Assembly (NCBI RefSeq): GCF_036324505.1
Contig: NC_086352.1
Location: 33,164,358 to 33,228,357 of the forward strand
Length of the DNA stretch: 64,000 nt
Direction: 5' to 3'
Origin: Eleginops maclovinus
Taxonomy: Eukaryota > Chordata > Actinopteri > Perciformes > Eleginopidae
Shown: positions 9,622 to 19,617 of the stretch, piece by piece
Layout of the letters: every line of letters starts with the position of its first letter
Position numbering within the stretch: position 1 is the first letter of the stretch
Made by a program: the position numbers and the translations under genes
Notes under the pieces: model-generated
Told to the model about the DNA's origin: nothing
Databases searched by the model: none
The model's input: the letters and a program-made list of their open reading frames with translations, nothing else

Positions 9622-11226
9622 CAGTGGGGCAAACAAGTATTTAGTCAGCCACCAATTGTGCAAGTTCTCCCATTTAAAAAGATGAGAGAGGCCTGTAATT
9701 TTTATCATAGGTACACTTCAACTATGAGAGACAGAATGAGAAAAGAAAATCCAGAAAATCACATTGTAGGATTTTTAAAGAATTTATTTTCAGATTATTG
9801 TGGAAAATAAGTATTTGGTCAATAACAAAAGTTCATCTCAATACTTTGTTATATACCCTTTGTTGGCAATGACAGAGTTCAAACGTTTTCTGTAAGTCTT
9901 CACAAGGTTTTCACACACTGTTGCTGGTATTTTGGCCCATTCCTCCATGCAGATCTCTTCTAAAGCAGTGATGTTTTGGGGCTGTCGCTGGGCAACACGG
10001 ACTTTCAACTCCCTCCAAAGATTTTCTATGGGGTTGAGATCTGGAGACTGGCTAGGCCACTCCAGGACCTTGAAATGCTTCTTACGAAGCCACTCCTTCG
10101 TTGCCCTGGCGATGTGTTTGGGATCATTGTCATGCTGAAAGACCCAGCCACGCTTCATCTTCAGTGCCCTTGCTGATGGAAGGAGGTTTTCACTCAAAAT
10201 CTCACGATACATGGCCCCATTCATTCTTTCCTTTACACGGATCAGTCGTCCTGGTCCCTTTGCAGAAAAACAGCCCCAAAGCATGATGTTTCCACCCCCA
10301 TGCTTCACAGTAGGTATGGTGTTCTTTGGATGCAACTCTGCATTCTTTCTCCTCCAAACACCACAAGTTGAGTTTTTACCAAAAAGTTCTATTTTGGTTT
10401 CATCTGACCATATGACATTCTCCCAATCCTCTTCTGGATCATCCAAATGCCCTCTAGCAAACTTCAGACGGGCCTGGACATGTACTGGCTTAAGCAGGGG
10501 GACACGTCTGGAACTGCAGGATTTAAGTCCCTGGCGGCGTAGTGTGTTACTGATGGTAGCCTCTGTTACTTTGGTCCCAGCTCTCTGCAGGTCATTCACT
10601 AGGTCCCCCCGTGTGGTTCTGGGATTTTTGCTCACCGTTCTTGTGATCATTTTGACCCCATGGGGTGAGATCTTGCGTGGAGCCTCAGATGGAGGGAGAT
10701 TAGCAGTGGTCTTGTATGTCTTCCATTTTCTAATAATTGCTCCCACAGTTGATTTCTTCACACCAAGCTGCTTAGCTATTGCAGATTCAGTTTTCCCAGC
10801 CTGGTGCAGGTCTACAATTTTGTCTCTGGTCTCCTTTGACAGCTCTTTGGTCTTGGCCATGGTGGAGTTTGGAGTATGACTGTTTGAGGTTGTGGACAGG
10901 TGTCTTTTATACTGATAACGAGTTCAAAAAGGTGCCATTAATACAGGTAACGAGTGGAGGACAGAGGAGCCTCTTAAAGAAGAAGTTACAGGTCTGTGAG
11001 AGCCAGAAATCTTGCTTGTTTGTAGGTAACCAAATACTTATTTTACCGAGGAATTGACCAATTAATTCATTAAAAATCCTACAATGTGATTTCCTGGATT
11101 GTTTCCCCCATTCTGTCTCTCATAGTTGAAGTGTACCTATGATGAAAATTACAGGCATCTCTCATCTTTTTAAATGGGAGAACTTGCACAATTGGTGGCT
11201 GACTAAATACTTTTTTGCCCCCACTG
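9622..11226 (-). mobile_element. Tc1-like transposon, copy 2 (1605 bp, inverted relative to copy 1)
   Basis: Terminal inverted repeats beginning CAGTGGGG are bounded by TA at 9620-9621 and 11227-11228. The right repeat has one extra C (CCCCC) compared with the left. The element has the same length as copy 1 and carries an uninterrupted transposase. It points toward copy 1, so the two form a large inverted repeat about 1 kb apart. Confidence 0.95.
9838..10860 (-). CDS. Tc1-like transposase, intact open reading frame
   Basis: A 340-residue protein beginning [18 protein letters not shown]. The N-terminal ~110 residues form the bipartite helix-turn-helix DNA-binding region that recognises the terminal repeats, with an [15 protein letters not shown] linker. 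The catalytic core has D153, D244 and E279 with 34 residues between the last two (DD34E) and the Gly-rich [16 protein letters not shown] loop. The protein acts in the nucleus by cut-and-paste transposition. The start codon was chosen because it is the first ATG after the terminal repeat and gives the family's usual length of about 340. There are no stops or frameshifts. One substitution, Ile for Thr in DPKHIA, is unusual next to the second catalytic region. Activity is not proven, but this is one of the few fully open frames in the window. Confidence 0.93.
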   Translation of the reverse strand: MAKTKELSKETRDKIVDLHQAGKTESAIAKQLGVKKSTVGAIIRKWKTYKTTANLPPSEAPRKISPHGVKMITRTVSKNPRTTRGDLVNDLQRAGTKVTEATISNTLRRQGLKSCSSRRVPLLKPVHVQARLKFARGHLDDPEEDWENVIWSDETKIELFGKNSTCGVWRRKNAELHPKNTIPTVKHGGGNIMLWGCFSAKGPGRLIRVKERMNGAMYREILSENLLPSARALKMKRGWVFQHDNDPKHIARATKEWLRKKHFKVLEWPSQSPDLNPIENLWRELKVRVAQRQPQNITALEEICMEEWAKIPATVCENLVKTYRKRLNSVIANKGYITKY

Positions 11227-11322
11227 TATATATTACTTAGTTTTTGTTTTGTATACACTTTTTTCCCACCCTTTTTTTTCTAGGCTCTTATCTTTTTATG
11301 TTATATCTACTTTTATATTTTC

Positions 11323-11431
<109 letters not shown>

Positions 11432-11700
11432 TGTATTTAATTGTGTCCATAATTTCCCCCTGCCATGACTGTCAAAGCAGAACTGAGCAGAAGCAGAATA
11501 CTCACCCTAAGATGTCTAGAGTTAAGTAATATCACTTTTCCTTCAAGCGTATTTCAGAATAAATGGATTTACTTTCCAAAATGTAAAACATCAACACCAT
11601 CAACCTCTGTTATGTTAGATAAAGAATGTTCCGTAGTGGTGCCGGAACGGAGCGGAACGCTGCAACGGCACCTTTTCCTACAAGTGAATACATGTAATAC

Positions 11701-11750
11701 GTTTAAACCATAGACTGTATATATCTATATATACAGTCTATGGTTTAAAC
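11701..11750. repeat. Perfect 23-bp inverted repeat with a 4-base loop
   Basis: The arms 11701-11723 and 11728-11750 are exact reverse complements, separated by TCTA. The arm contains CATAGACTGTATATA, a stretch I associate with terminal repeats of fish miniature transposons. It may be two element ends joined head to head, or a very short palindromic MITE. Confidence 0.95.
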
Positions 11751-12659
11751 AACTACAAGGTAAGTTATATTAACATGAACACACAATGCGGCGACATGTA
11801 ATGATAAGTTATCTGGGCTTTGTCTGACGTGTTTTCGTTTAAGTAAAAGCTATACATTTCTCTGCGTTTCCTTTGTTTATCCGAACGAACGGCTGCATGT
11901 AGACGGCACTTGAGGATGAATGAGGTGTTAATGTTATGTCAATTCAACTTTAGCCGCTTAGCCTATAGTTTATCTGGGTTGACGTGTGTGTTATTTTAAA
12001 AACAAAATTGTTGATGTGGTGAGGAGAAATTACCGCTAGTCCTAGAGCCGAAATACTCCGTGTGTGTTTGTTTACTTGAACATCTATTAAAATATATCAT
12101 TTAGTGCTAATACCGTGCATGTTTACCATTCATTCTCTTATTATTTTACAACAGTCCGTGGTTAGATATACACTGAATATACGTTACATTCATGCAATGC
12201 AATGGTAAGAAATTGAATACAAATTAATCGTGTTTACTCTTAGTGTTAAGTGTCTGAATTCAGTCTCCATTGTATAAGGTTACTGAACAACACAGCTGGA
12301 GACGTGTGTTTGTAGCTGCGTGTTTCACTTTTTAATATTCAAGTACATTTACTGAAGTACTGTGGTACTTTATTACAATGTGTAGATATCCCAATGTTCT
12401 TATACTTCTGCTCCACTATATGTCAGAGGGAAAGTTATTTTAAATTGCTATCTGCATATCAGCTTATCAATACAAAATATAATGAATTTATAAAGCATCA
12501 TGTGTTATTGTGGATTTATGAAGCACAAATCGGCTTGGAAAAGCAGTCTGTCATTAAAAAAAGGGTGTTTCCCACATGTGAACATCATTAACTCATTGAT
12601 TTATTTTCCTCATTACAATAAAATGCATAACACAATTTTGTTCCCCGCGAGGATGCCTG

Positions 12660-12835
12660 AGCGATCCAGAGATGAAAGGTGGGATCTTGTACAGGCATGG
12701 AGGAACAGTGCAGCTGGACCATGTGCCAGGTGAAGGGGCCAAAGTTCCTGTGTGGATCCCTGTCAGAGGCACATCCCAGCAGGAAGGCTATCACTTTCAC
12801 CAGGCAGTTTTTAACAAAAAACAGAACGGTTGTAC
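12660..12835 (+). pseudogene. Fragment resembling the DUF6729-like family
   Basis: A plus-strand frame starting near 12672 reads ILYRHGGTVQLDHVPGEGAK and then VPVWIPVRGTSQQEGYHFHQ. From memory this matches a segment downstream of the VDRD/IWH core in the same fish family as the gene at 82-5680. It is a single short frame with no neighbouring exons. Assignment is by recall and should be checked by a protein search. Confidence 0.45.
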
Positions 12836-12839
12836 AATA

Positions 12840-13331
12840 ACCATTTATGTGCAATATATAAACATAAATTTGCCACTATTAATAACAGCAATATTTACCT
12901 GGCTGCCATATCTCACTACAGGATGTGTATTTTGTAAATTGTGTGTTTTCTTTATCTTAACATTTTTTAACCGCATATTTTCTTTTGTAAAGCTGTCTTT
13001 GGCTAAGTTGATGCTGTAGCACATTTAAATGTCCACTCTGTCGGACTAATCAAGGGACTATGATTCTGAATGTATACTATATTTTTTATAACATAATCTG
13101 CTTTGAATATTCACTGTTTCTGTTGTTTTTAACATTAAAACAGCAAGGGGTCGCTGTATACTTAAAACCGATGGTGGGTAAAATTTACCCGCTACTAGAA
13201 TGCATGGATTTTCAAGGTACAATGCTCTTTTATTTATCATGCTGATGTTTTCTGCTTCTCAAATATCTCTAGGCAGTTTTCAAATTGGTTACCAGGGGCT
13301 CTTAATTGTGTCCCTTACACCGCACGACAGG
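12840..13331. other. No recognisable feature
   Basis: AT-rich sequence with no coding frame or RNA gene that I can support. Confidence 0.5.
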
Positions 13332-13354
13332 GCCCTGGGTGAACCACCTTGGTG
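13332..13354 (-). pseudogene. 23-nt U1 snRNA fragment
   Basis: On the minus strand this matches U1 positions 31-53 of the gene split at 37818-37870. It ends at the same base (…CCCAGGGC) as the 5' U1 piece at the LINE junction there. The sequence beyond (below 13332) is not U1, so this may mark another 5' insertion junction. The first 30 nt of U1 are not recognisable here. Confidence 0.5.
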
Positions 13355-14632
13355 TCACCCAGAGGCAAGGGAGTATTTTCAACAGCAGCTGGCCTTTGTT
13401 TACCAAAAGAGGCAGAAAGCAATCCACTCATGAACTAGGAGGCCGTTGGAAACACGTTCGGATAAGCACTTCCAAAAGCCACGGCAACCGAACTTGGGAA
13501 CGGTGTACACTGTTCCCAATGGTCAGATGATACGGATGATTTCATAAATGTCGTTTTGCAAAAAAGTCATCATGGTGACGCTCACGACAAAGCTACTCAG
13601 CGCCTGCTTCAAATCATTGAAGGACAACTTCAATCAATGACAATGGCAAAGCGCTCAAACATTGCACTTTTGACAGACCAAGTTTCAGCATTCTAGCACT
13701 CTCCCTTGCATGTTTAAATGAAGACCGATTTTTCCTGGTTATAACCCTCATACCTAACCCCTTTGGATTAAATTTCATTCCAGTTTATCCTTATTTATAT
13801 ACTACCCTACCCAGCATTTTCCTACCCTAAACCTAACCTTCTCCTGCATTGTGGAAAAACAAACACTGACGCATCTCAAAACAAAAGTAGAAGGTTTCGA
13901 TTGACACACGCAAACATTTCCCAGTTTGGGATAAATAAAGTACTTCTGATTTTATCCCAATTCATCCTTACCAATTTACTACCCTACCCATTATTTTCCT
14001 ACCCTAAAAGTAACCTCCCCCTCCCTGTTCAAATGACCCTCCCTTATTGTAAGTTATTGCTATTTTGGCCCCCTACCTAAACCTACCTTTTGGATTAAAT
14101 CATATTCCCATTTATCCTTATTCACATATTACCCTACCCTTTCTTATCCTCTCCTAAACCTAACCTTCACATCTTACCCTATTTCCCCCTCCTTACTACA
14201 ATGTACAAACATGTCTTGACAATATTTTCAGGAAACTTGTGAGTTAAAGTGTAAACATGTAAATATGTCCTGTCTGTATGTGTTCCAGTCTATTCCATTC
14301 AAGGCAGATTTTGCACATGCAGAAGAGAGACCTCTTCCTATTCCCTTCTAATGCCTTCCCTTCTATCCCTTGTACTAGGTTTAAAATAATGAAGCTGCAG
14401 CTCTGCTACAACATGAAAAAAGACATAAAGCTTCAGCTTTATCCTTCACATTGTTTCTTCTTCTACTCCTGCTTTGTTTCTTTACAAAGCTTCTGTCTGT
14501 AGTTTTCCGCCCATTGAAAGCTATTTTAACCCAGTTTCTTGCTCCTTTTTAGCTGTAGCCGTTCTGCTACCGTAAAACAAGGTTGCTCTTGCCCAGAGAC
14601 CTACCAATACCCCCCAGGTGCAGGGTCATATT

Positions 14633-14735
14633 GTGTTATTTTGATAACACATATAATAAAATTGGAAGGATACAGAGTAGATCAGCATGGCCCCTGCGCA
14701 AGGATGATACGCAAATTCGTGAAGTGTTCCTTATT
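14633..14735 (+). ncRNA. U6 snRNA-like copy (variant or pseudogene)
   Basis: U6 is the catalytic snRNA of the spliceosome, transcribed by RNA polymerase III. The body from AAAATTGGA to CGCAAATTCGTGAAG is almost canonical and the AGC triad is kept. The 5' stem-loop sequence is replaced but still forms a perfect 7-bp stem (GTGTTAT/ATAACAC, loop TTTG). The ACAGAGA box reads ACAGAGT. The 3' end runs into TTATTG rather than a T run, so no immediate polymerase III terminator is present. This argues for a pseudogene, or for a copy terminating later near 14750. It is the only U6 in the window. Confidence 0.8.
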
Positions 14736-15110
14736 GCCATATTTGAATGATTTTCCAAGTTTTTATGTGTATTTAGGTGAGACAAAGCCAATGTGGGCAC
14801 TGGTGGTATTGCAGCTGTTTGTAGCGGTAAAGGGTCACTTTGGAGCCTGGCACGCGGAGTGAGGCTTACTGCGAGGGACAGAGCCACCGAACACACAAGC
14901 TATCACAAGGTTACCTTTTAAATGTTTCTTCAACACAATAATCACGGGATTGGACTTGATGCCAAAGCAGCCACAGGTGACAGCCATGGCCTCTGCTAGC
15001 AAAGCAATGGGAAAGGGTGTGGCCTGGGATGATGAAAAGCAAATCGAGGCTCACCGCAAGGGTTTGGACCGGGACAAATTCCTGTCTATTCAACGGGAAG
15101 AGCTCCTTAA

Positions 15111-15228
15111 TTGCGCTGGTTTCTCTTTAAAGCGTATACGCTTTCCGCATTTTACTAAAGACTTCCGTGGAGGGGAACACCTATGAGTTCAACCTAGTTT
15201 TGACAGGCTTTGCCGTTTGGCTGAGCCT
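15111..15228 (+). pseudogene. U5 snRNA pseudogene
   Basis: Aligned with the U5 copies at 29292 and 43887, it differs at roughly 15% of positions. The invariant loop reads GCATTTTAC instead of GCCTTTTAC, and the Sm site is disrupted (CTAGTTTTGAC for CTATTTTTGG). The downstream stem ACTAAAGACTTCCGTGG and the 3' hairpin remain. It is unlikely to assemble an snRNP. Confidence 0.85.
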
Positions 15229-15250
15229 TCTGAATGGTGTACCCTTCTCT
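15229..15250 (+). pseudogene. U2 snRNA 3'-end remnant
   Basis: Directly after the U5 pseudogene, about 12 bases (AATGGTGTACCC) match the last bases of the U2 genes at 29578 and 44173. The rest of U2 and the U5-U2 spacer are deleted in this unit. Confidence 0.6.
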
Positions 15251-15564
15251 TGCCATGTTGGAAAACAAACACGTCTCTGAACTATATTAGCTTTTGATTG
15301 AGGGCACAGACTGCAGCACATCAGCAGCCGGTGTTTTTTGGACTCAATGGTGACGGATTGAACTGCGCTAACGCTGTTGCCTTGGCTTTGGAGCTTGGCA
15401 CGCAGAGTGAGGCTCACCGCAAGGGACAGAGATATTTAGAGGCCAAAGACAGGACACTCTCTTGGATGACGTTGGCACCAGAAGCTTTTTCCCAGATCAA
15501 AGTAGCCACCTAACACATAAGCTATCACAAGGTGGTTTTTACAATTTTCCTTCAACACAAAAAT

Positions 15565-15689
15565 CAGGGGAGAGCGCGAACGCAGTCCCCCACTACCACA
15601 AATTATGCAGTCGAGATTCCCACATTTGGGGAATTCGCAGGGGTCAGCACAGCCGGCGTGCAATGGCCGAGCCTCGCCCTGGGTGAACC
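15565..15689 (-). pseudogene. U1 snRNA 3' part (nt 40-164), cut by LINE insertion
   Basis: U1 base-pairs with 5' splice sites. This is the 3' 125 nt, including the Sm-site region AATTTGTGGTAG and the terminal hairpin. It begins on the minus strand at GGTTCACCCAGGGC, immediately preceded by the LINE 3' end. The 5' 39 nt with the splice-site-pairing sequence would lie in the gap to the right. It differs from the copy at 30023 at two positions. Confidence 0.9.
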
Positions 15690-15880
15690 AATTTTTCAAT
15701 TTTCAGACGCTTTTATTGGTTTCAGACAACAAAAAGAAATTACAATCAAAAAAACTATACATTTCATTTTCCCTGTTTAAAAAAAACCAAAACAATACAA
15801 TTATACCCCTATTACATCAAAATATACATATGTTTTTCCTCAACAACAATGAATGTTTAAAGTGCATCCATCAGTTCTTT
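15690..15880 (-). mobile_element. 3' end of the U1-inserted Tx1-clade LINE (copy 1)
   Basis: On the minus strand this is the 3' untranslated end of the LINE seen complete at 30148-37817. It has an AATAAAAG signal and ends AAAATTGAAAAATT, joined directly to U1 nt 40. It is identical to the copies at 30148 and 44740 over about 190 bp except for one base near the gap edge. Confidence 0.9.
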
Positions 15881-16380
15881 NNNNNNNNNNNNNNNNNNNN
15901 NNNNNNNNNNNNNNNNNNNNNNNNNNNNNNNNNNNNNNNNNNNNNNNNNNNNNNNNNNNNNNNNNNNNNNNNNNNNNNNNNNNNNNNNNNNNNNNNNNNN
16001 NNNNNNNNNNNNNNNNNNNNNNNNNNNNNNNNNNNNNNNNNNNNNNNNNNNNNNNNNNNNNNNNNNNNNNNNNNNNNNNNNNNNNNNNNNNNNNNNNNNN
16101 NNNNNNNNNNNNNNNNNNNNNNNNNNNNNNNNNNNNNNNNNNNNNNNNNNNNNNNNNNNNNNNNNNNNNNNNNNNNNNNNNNNNNNNNNNNNNNNNNNNN
16201 NNNNNNNNNNNNNNNNNNNNNNNNNNNNNNNNNNNNNNNNNNNNNNNNNNNNNNNNNNNNNNNNNNNNNNNNNNNNNNNNNNNNNNNNNNNNNNNNNNNN
16301 NNNNNNNNNNNNNNNNNNNNNNNNNNNNNNNNNNNNNNNNNNNNNNNNNNNNNNNNNNNNNNNNNNNNNNNNNNNNNNNN
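15881..16380. other. Assembly gap (500 N)
   Basis: A run of exactly 500 N, a placeholder length. By comparison with 30340-37870 it should hold the rest of a LINE copy and the 5' part of U1. True size is unknown. Confidence 0.99.
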
Positions 16381-16913
16381 TGGATGTGTCAGAGCCAGTG
16401 GACTCTTGCTACGACAAAGGACACTGCGTGGCGGTTCCTGCCTCTGAGCAGGTCAATGCAGCTCAGCAACCACTTGAAAGCCTAACAGACAGATGATCGC
16501 GCGTAGTTGCAACATTCATATTTAATTGGAAACATTCCAAACGACGTACCACATGGTGATTCTGAGACTCAGAGAGATTTTAAACTGGATTCAGTCATAG
16601 CTGCATTGTCATGGACTTTCATGACTTCAAATGTATGCTGATCCCACATGCTATCCTTTGTATGACGTGTAAACTCTCGAAGAGCGCCACCTACGGTCAA
16701 CCAACAATTGTCTTGAAAAGACTCAACATTGAACTGCTGACCATGACTGGGGATATTCGCTCGAGTATGAAAGAGCCATTTGAAGAACTCTGGAGTCCTT
16801 CGAGCCCCGATAACTATAGCACATTCCTGAAAGTGTTTGTTACTCTATCAGGTTTGCTGAGAACTTTTCTTGGTTTAGTTCTTTGAAGTTAATCAGGATC
16901 AAAGAAGAAGATT

Positions 16914-16986
16914 GTTTCCACCCGGTTTTCGAGCCGGTGAGCTTTCGCGTGTGAGGCAAACCCGGTGAACACTACACTACGGAAAC
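16914..16986 (-). pseudogene. tRNA-Val(CAC) relic
   Basis: Minus-strand sequence begins GTTTCCGTAGTGTAGTG and ends TGGAAAC, with a CCTCACACG anticodon loop (CAC). The D arm is replaced (TTCACCGGG in place of GTTATCACG) and the T loop has one extra base. It is probably a pseudogene of a tRNA for valine. An identical copy is at 38408. Confidence 0.75.
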
Positions 16987-17300
16987 AGCTGAAAAGGATT
17001 AAATGCACGGTCCAGCATAGATGAAACATTCATATTCAATTGTCAACTTTCCAAACTACGGACCAGATGTTCATTTCATTTCGGCCCCGACGACACAAAA
17101 CAAGGATGTTTAAGCAATTTTGCAAATAGTCAGAACTTTTTCAAAACCTGGGTAGAACAAGTTAACGTATCGTACAAATGATAATAAGCAGGATTTTTTT
17201 GCCTTGCGATACATGACGCATGCTTTCATGTGCTAGATCATTTTTCACTACTTTCACCCGTCCAACAAAGACATCCTTTGAATGTGAATGTAATATTTGC

Positions 17301-17372
17301 TGGAGATGCCGGGGATTGGACTCGGGGCCTCATACATGCGAAACATGCGCTCTACTACTGAGCTACATCCCC
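17301..17372 (-). pseudogene. tRNA-Ala(CGC) relic
   Basis: A 72-nt tRNA-Ala with intact acceptor and anticodon stems, but the T arm reads CCGAG TCCAATC CCCGG. This gives a stem mismatch and the loss of the invariant TTC. The D loop also has AGTAGTA for AGTGGTA. Its duplicate is at 38795-38866. Confidence 0.8.
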
Positions 17373-17410
17373 TTCAATACATAAACCATTGGCATCCTTC
17401 GTCTTACATG

Positions 17411-17445
17411 TCCCTGATGGTTTAGTGGCTAGGATTTGGCGATCT
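17411..17445 (+). pseudogene. tRNA-Glu 5' fragment
   Basis: TCCCTGATGGTTTAGTGGCT and following bases match the 5' half of the tRNA-Glu at 41776, then diverge inside the anticodon arm. A duplicate lies at 38905-38939. Confidence 0.7.
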
Positions 17446-18341
17446 ATAAGAGGGAAAGAAAGACAAACCTTAAAACGGTTCAATTGTTATGATGTGGTCG
17501 GACTGATATGTTAGATTATTGGCTGAAACTGTTAAGTCAAGATGTGAAGCCGTTAACAAAGAAAAAGGGAAACTAGAGCGGCTGCTGCTGCTGCTGCATT
17601 TGATTTCATTGCTTTAAATATAAGCTCTTTTAAGATGCACACATTTTCAAAAGCTTTTTTATATATTTTCTCTATTTTATTTTAAATGCAGCCTGAGTGG
17701 AACATTACAAATATCTACAGTAGTATACTGTATACCTGTGTAGTTCAAGTGACAATAAATATTGTCGTTTTTGAATTGTACATTGTTTGTTTTATGAGGC
17801 ATTCAGTTGTTGATTACATGCAGACGTTGATACAACTATTAGGTCACAGCTAATCTATATCACACTCATTCATAACGCCAGATAGTCATTTTGATGTTTC
17901 CGGAGGACATTTTATCTAACTGGATCTAGTTGAATTTTAGTTTAATACCCAAAATACTCCAAAACCGAGCTGAAAACGTTTGTCGGGCTCTGCTTTTCTT
18001 TTGGTATCTTGAAAATGCCAGCACGGCGGGATTATTGGTGGCAGGCAAAGTGGCTGTACCAGACACACGTCCCCAAGGCCATGGCACGGGATTGTTTTGA
18101 CATGATCTGGAGGTGATGATTTGTATTCTTGCGCTCTCTTCCGAGTTTCTATGTAGCGTTAGCGCACTGACGTCTCCGTCATGGCCAGTAATGATAGTGG
18201 TGCTATCCTTCAGCTACTATTAAAGGTTGTATCAGTGATTCTGGGCCTAATTTTGCCATAACATAAATTATCACATTCAAGTGCTTCATGCATCACGTCG
18301 TTCGCCACCAGAGTTGATGCACCTTCGCCAAGACTGATTTG

Positions 18342-18342
<1 letters not shown>

Positions 18343-18421
<79 letters not shown>

Positions 18422-18450
18422 GTCAGTCAGTCAGTCAGTCAGTCAGTCAG
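18343..18450. repeat. (TG)n followed by (AGTC)n microsatellite
   Basis: About 39 TG units followed by about 7.5 AGTC units. The unit B equivalent (40538-40654) has fewer TG and about 15.5 AGTC units, so the compound repeat has changed length since duplication. Confidence 0.97.
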
Positions 18451-18925
18451 TAGATGCTGTTCAAAAGCAGAGATGTGAGCCATGGAGCTCAGTGACTCAG
18501 ACTGTTCCCAGTTCCATCTCAGGACGTTCCCCACCCCTCCCCGATCCTTTCCCACCTCTTTCTCATACCAAGGTGCCTTGGTCTGTGTGTTGGCATGCTT
18601 TAAAATGTTATTTCTTGTATGAAATGTTATTTGTGATTTGTTATTTTATCATATAAAATATTTTCCCTACGAATCTGATTTTGAGATTTTTTATTAAAAT
18701 GTGTTGGTATGTTAGTGCTAATGTTTTAATACAACCTGTGAGTCTTACCCTTAAATGTTTAATGTTCCTATGTGCTACAGAGGCTTATATATTAAGGTTT
18801 TCATAGACGTTGGCAATTCTTAGTATTTTTTCAGAAAACCCTCAGGAGATAAGGACATTTATATCTATTATACATAGGTTTTTATAGGCGTTTTTTGCAG
18901 GCATTTTAGGAGTAAATGGGTTAAC

Positions 18926-19415
18926 CACTCGGCCCCGACAACACAAAACAGGAAGTTTTAAGCAATTTTGCAAATAGTCAGCACTTTTTCAAAACCTGGG
19001 AAGAACAATATTTTCACGCATTAACCCGTACAACAGAGGCATCCTTTGACTGTGAATGTAATATTTGCTGGAGATGCCGGGGATTGAACCCGGGGCCTCA
19101 TACATGCAAAGCATGCGCTCTACCACTGAGCTACATCCCCTGGATTTTCTTCACTTTTTTTGTCTTTCTTTCAGATGGTTAGATAAAGGAAGAGATCAGC
19201 ATGATACACAAGGAGTTAATTGTGCACATACTAACCTCTAAATTGCAAGTGTGATGCCTCGTAATCCATTTTCAACCATTGCCTGGGTTGAAATCCCGGT
19301 TGGGGAATTCATAAAAGTTGGGAACTTTTTTGATTTCAGCATATTGACTCTGCATCAGGGTGTTTAATACTTGAACAGTTGTGTCAACCTTGCCCTACAT
19401 ACTTGCCCAGTGCCA
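18926..19415. repeat. Left arm of the unit A inverted repeat
   Basis: This ~490-bp segment is an inverted copy of 27645-28202. It contains the minus-strand tRNA-Ala and the first bases of an inverted tRNA-Ser flank. The matching arm holds a plus-strand tRNA-Ala. Before the BEL insertion the arms were about 0.6 kb apart, as in unit B. Confidence 0.85.
19069..19140 (-). tRNA. tRNA-Ala(TGC)
   Basis: 72 nt, with perfect acceptor (GGGGATG/CATCTCC with G-T pairing) and T stem, standard TTCAATC T loop, D arm GCTCAGTGGTAGAGC and anticodon loop TTTGCAT. The anticodon TGC decodes GCA/GCG alanine codons. The otherwise matching copy in unit B (41280-41351) has CGC. It looks structurally functional. The internal A and B boxes are the promoter. 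Confidence 0.9.
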
Positions 19416-19565
19416 TGAAGTACTGACAACTGTTGGGCTAGGATTTCACACTCTTACTGTGGTCAACAGTCGTGAAACTTAGACCCCCTGTCATTGAGAA
19501 TAAGTTGGAATATAACATGTACGTCAATTCAATACATAAACCGTTGGCATCCTTCATCTTACAGG

Positions 19566-19617
19566 TCCCTGATGGTCTAGTGGTTAGGATTTGGCATTCT
19601 CACTGCCACAACCCGTG
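19566..19617 (+). pseudogene. tRNA-Glu(CTC), 5' part, split by a BEL element
   Basis: The sequence equals the tRNA-Glu at 41776-41848 up to its T arm and is then interrupted at CCGTG by the LTR starting at 19618. The 3' part resumes at 27226-27251. The anticodon stem TGGCA/TGCCA and loop TTCTCAC (CTC) are intact. Confidence 0.85.

Larger units (their letters stand above)
13616..15880. repeat. Degraded left-edge unit of the small-RNA array
   Basis: From about 13637 the sequence parallels 28863-30340 and 43458-44930. The shared order is a spacer rich in TACCCTACCC and CCTAAACCTAACC, then U5, the end of U2, and U1 with LINE 3' sequence. It differs from the other units by a U6-like gene at 14633, a strongly diverged U5, loss of nearly all of U2, and about 70 bp near 15505-15560 that the other units lack. 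Between RNA genes I see no protein-coding region. Confidence 0.75.
16381..19617. repeat. Small-RNA array unit A, left part
   Basis: Almost identical to 37872-41827 in unit B, apart from about 700 bp at 39775-40480 absent here and a shorter AGTC tract. The first bases are the upstream flank of a minus-strand U1 gene. The stretch holds tRNA-Val, tRNA-Ala and tRNA-Glu sequences given separately. The parts between (16381-16913, 17446-18338, 18451-19068, 19141-19565) have no other recognisable gene. A 91-codon frame at 16611-16886 is copied in unit B but looks non-coding. Confidence 0.9.

Noticed and set aside
13200..13530. Coding frames near the 13332 U1 fragment
   Set aside because: No recognisable domain and overlapping frames of equal quality.
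13740..14200. Telomere-like repeats (CCCTAACC-like motifs)
   Set aside because: Degenerate TACCCTACCC and CCTAAACC strings without regular TTAGGG periodicity; they recur in each unit spacer.
15605..16485. Long frames running through N
   Set aside because: They consist mostly of unknown residues over the gap and are not evidence of a gene.
16611..16886. 91-codon open frame, repeated unchanged at 38105-38380
   Set aside because: Conservation is explained by the recent unit duplication. There is no family resemblance, and it lies in the upstream flank of U1 and across from the tRNA-Val relic.
18421..18450. CRISPR-like array (repeated AGTC)
   Set aside because: Simple tandem tetranucleotide repeat without spacers, in an animal genome.
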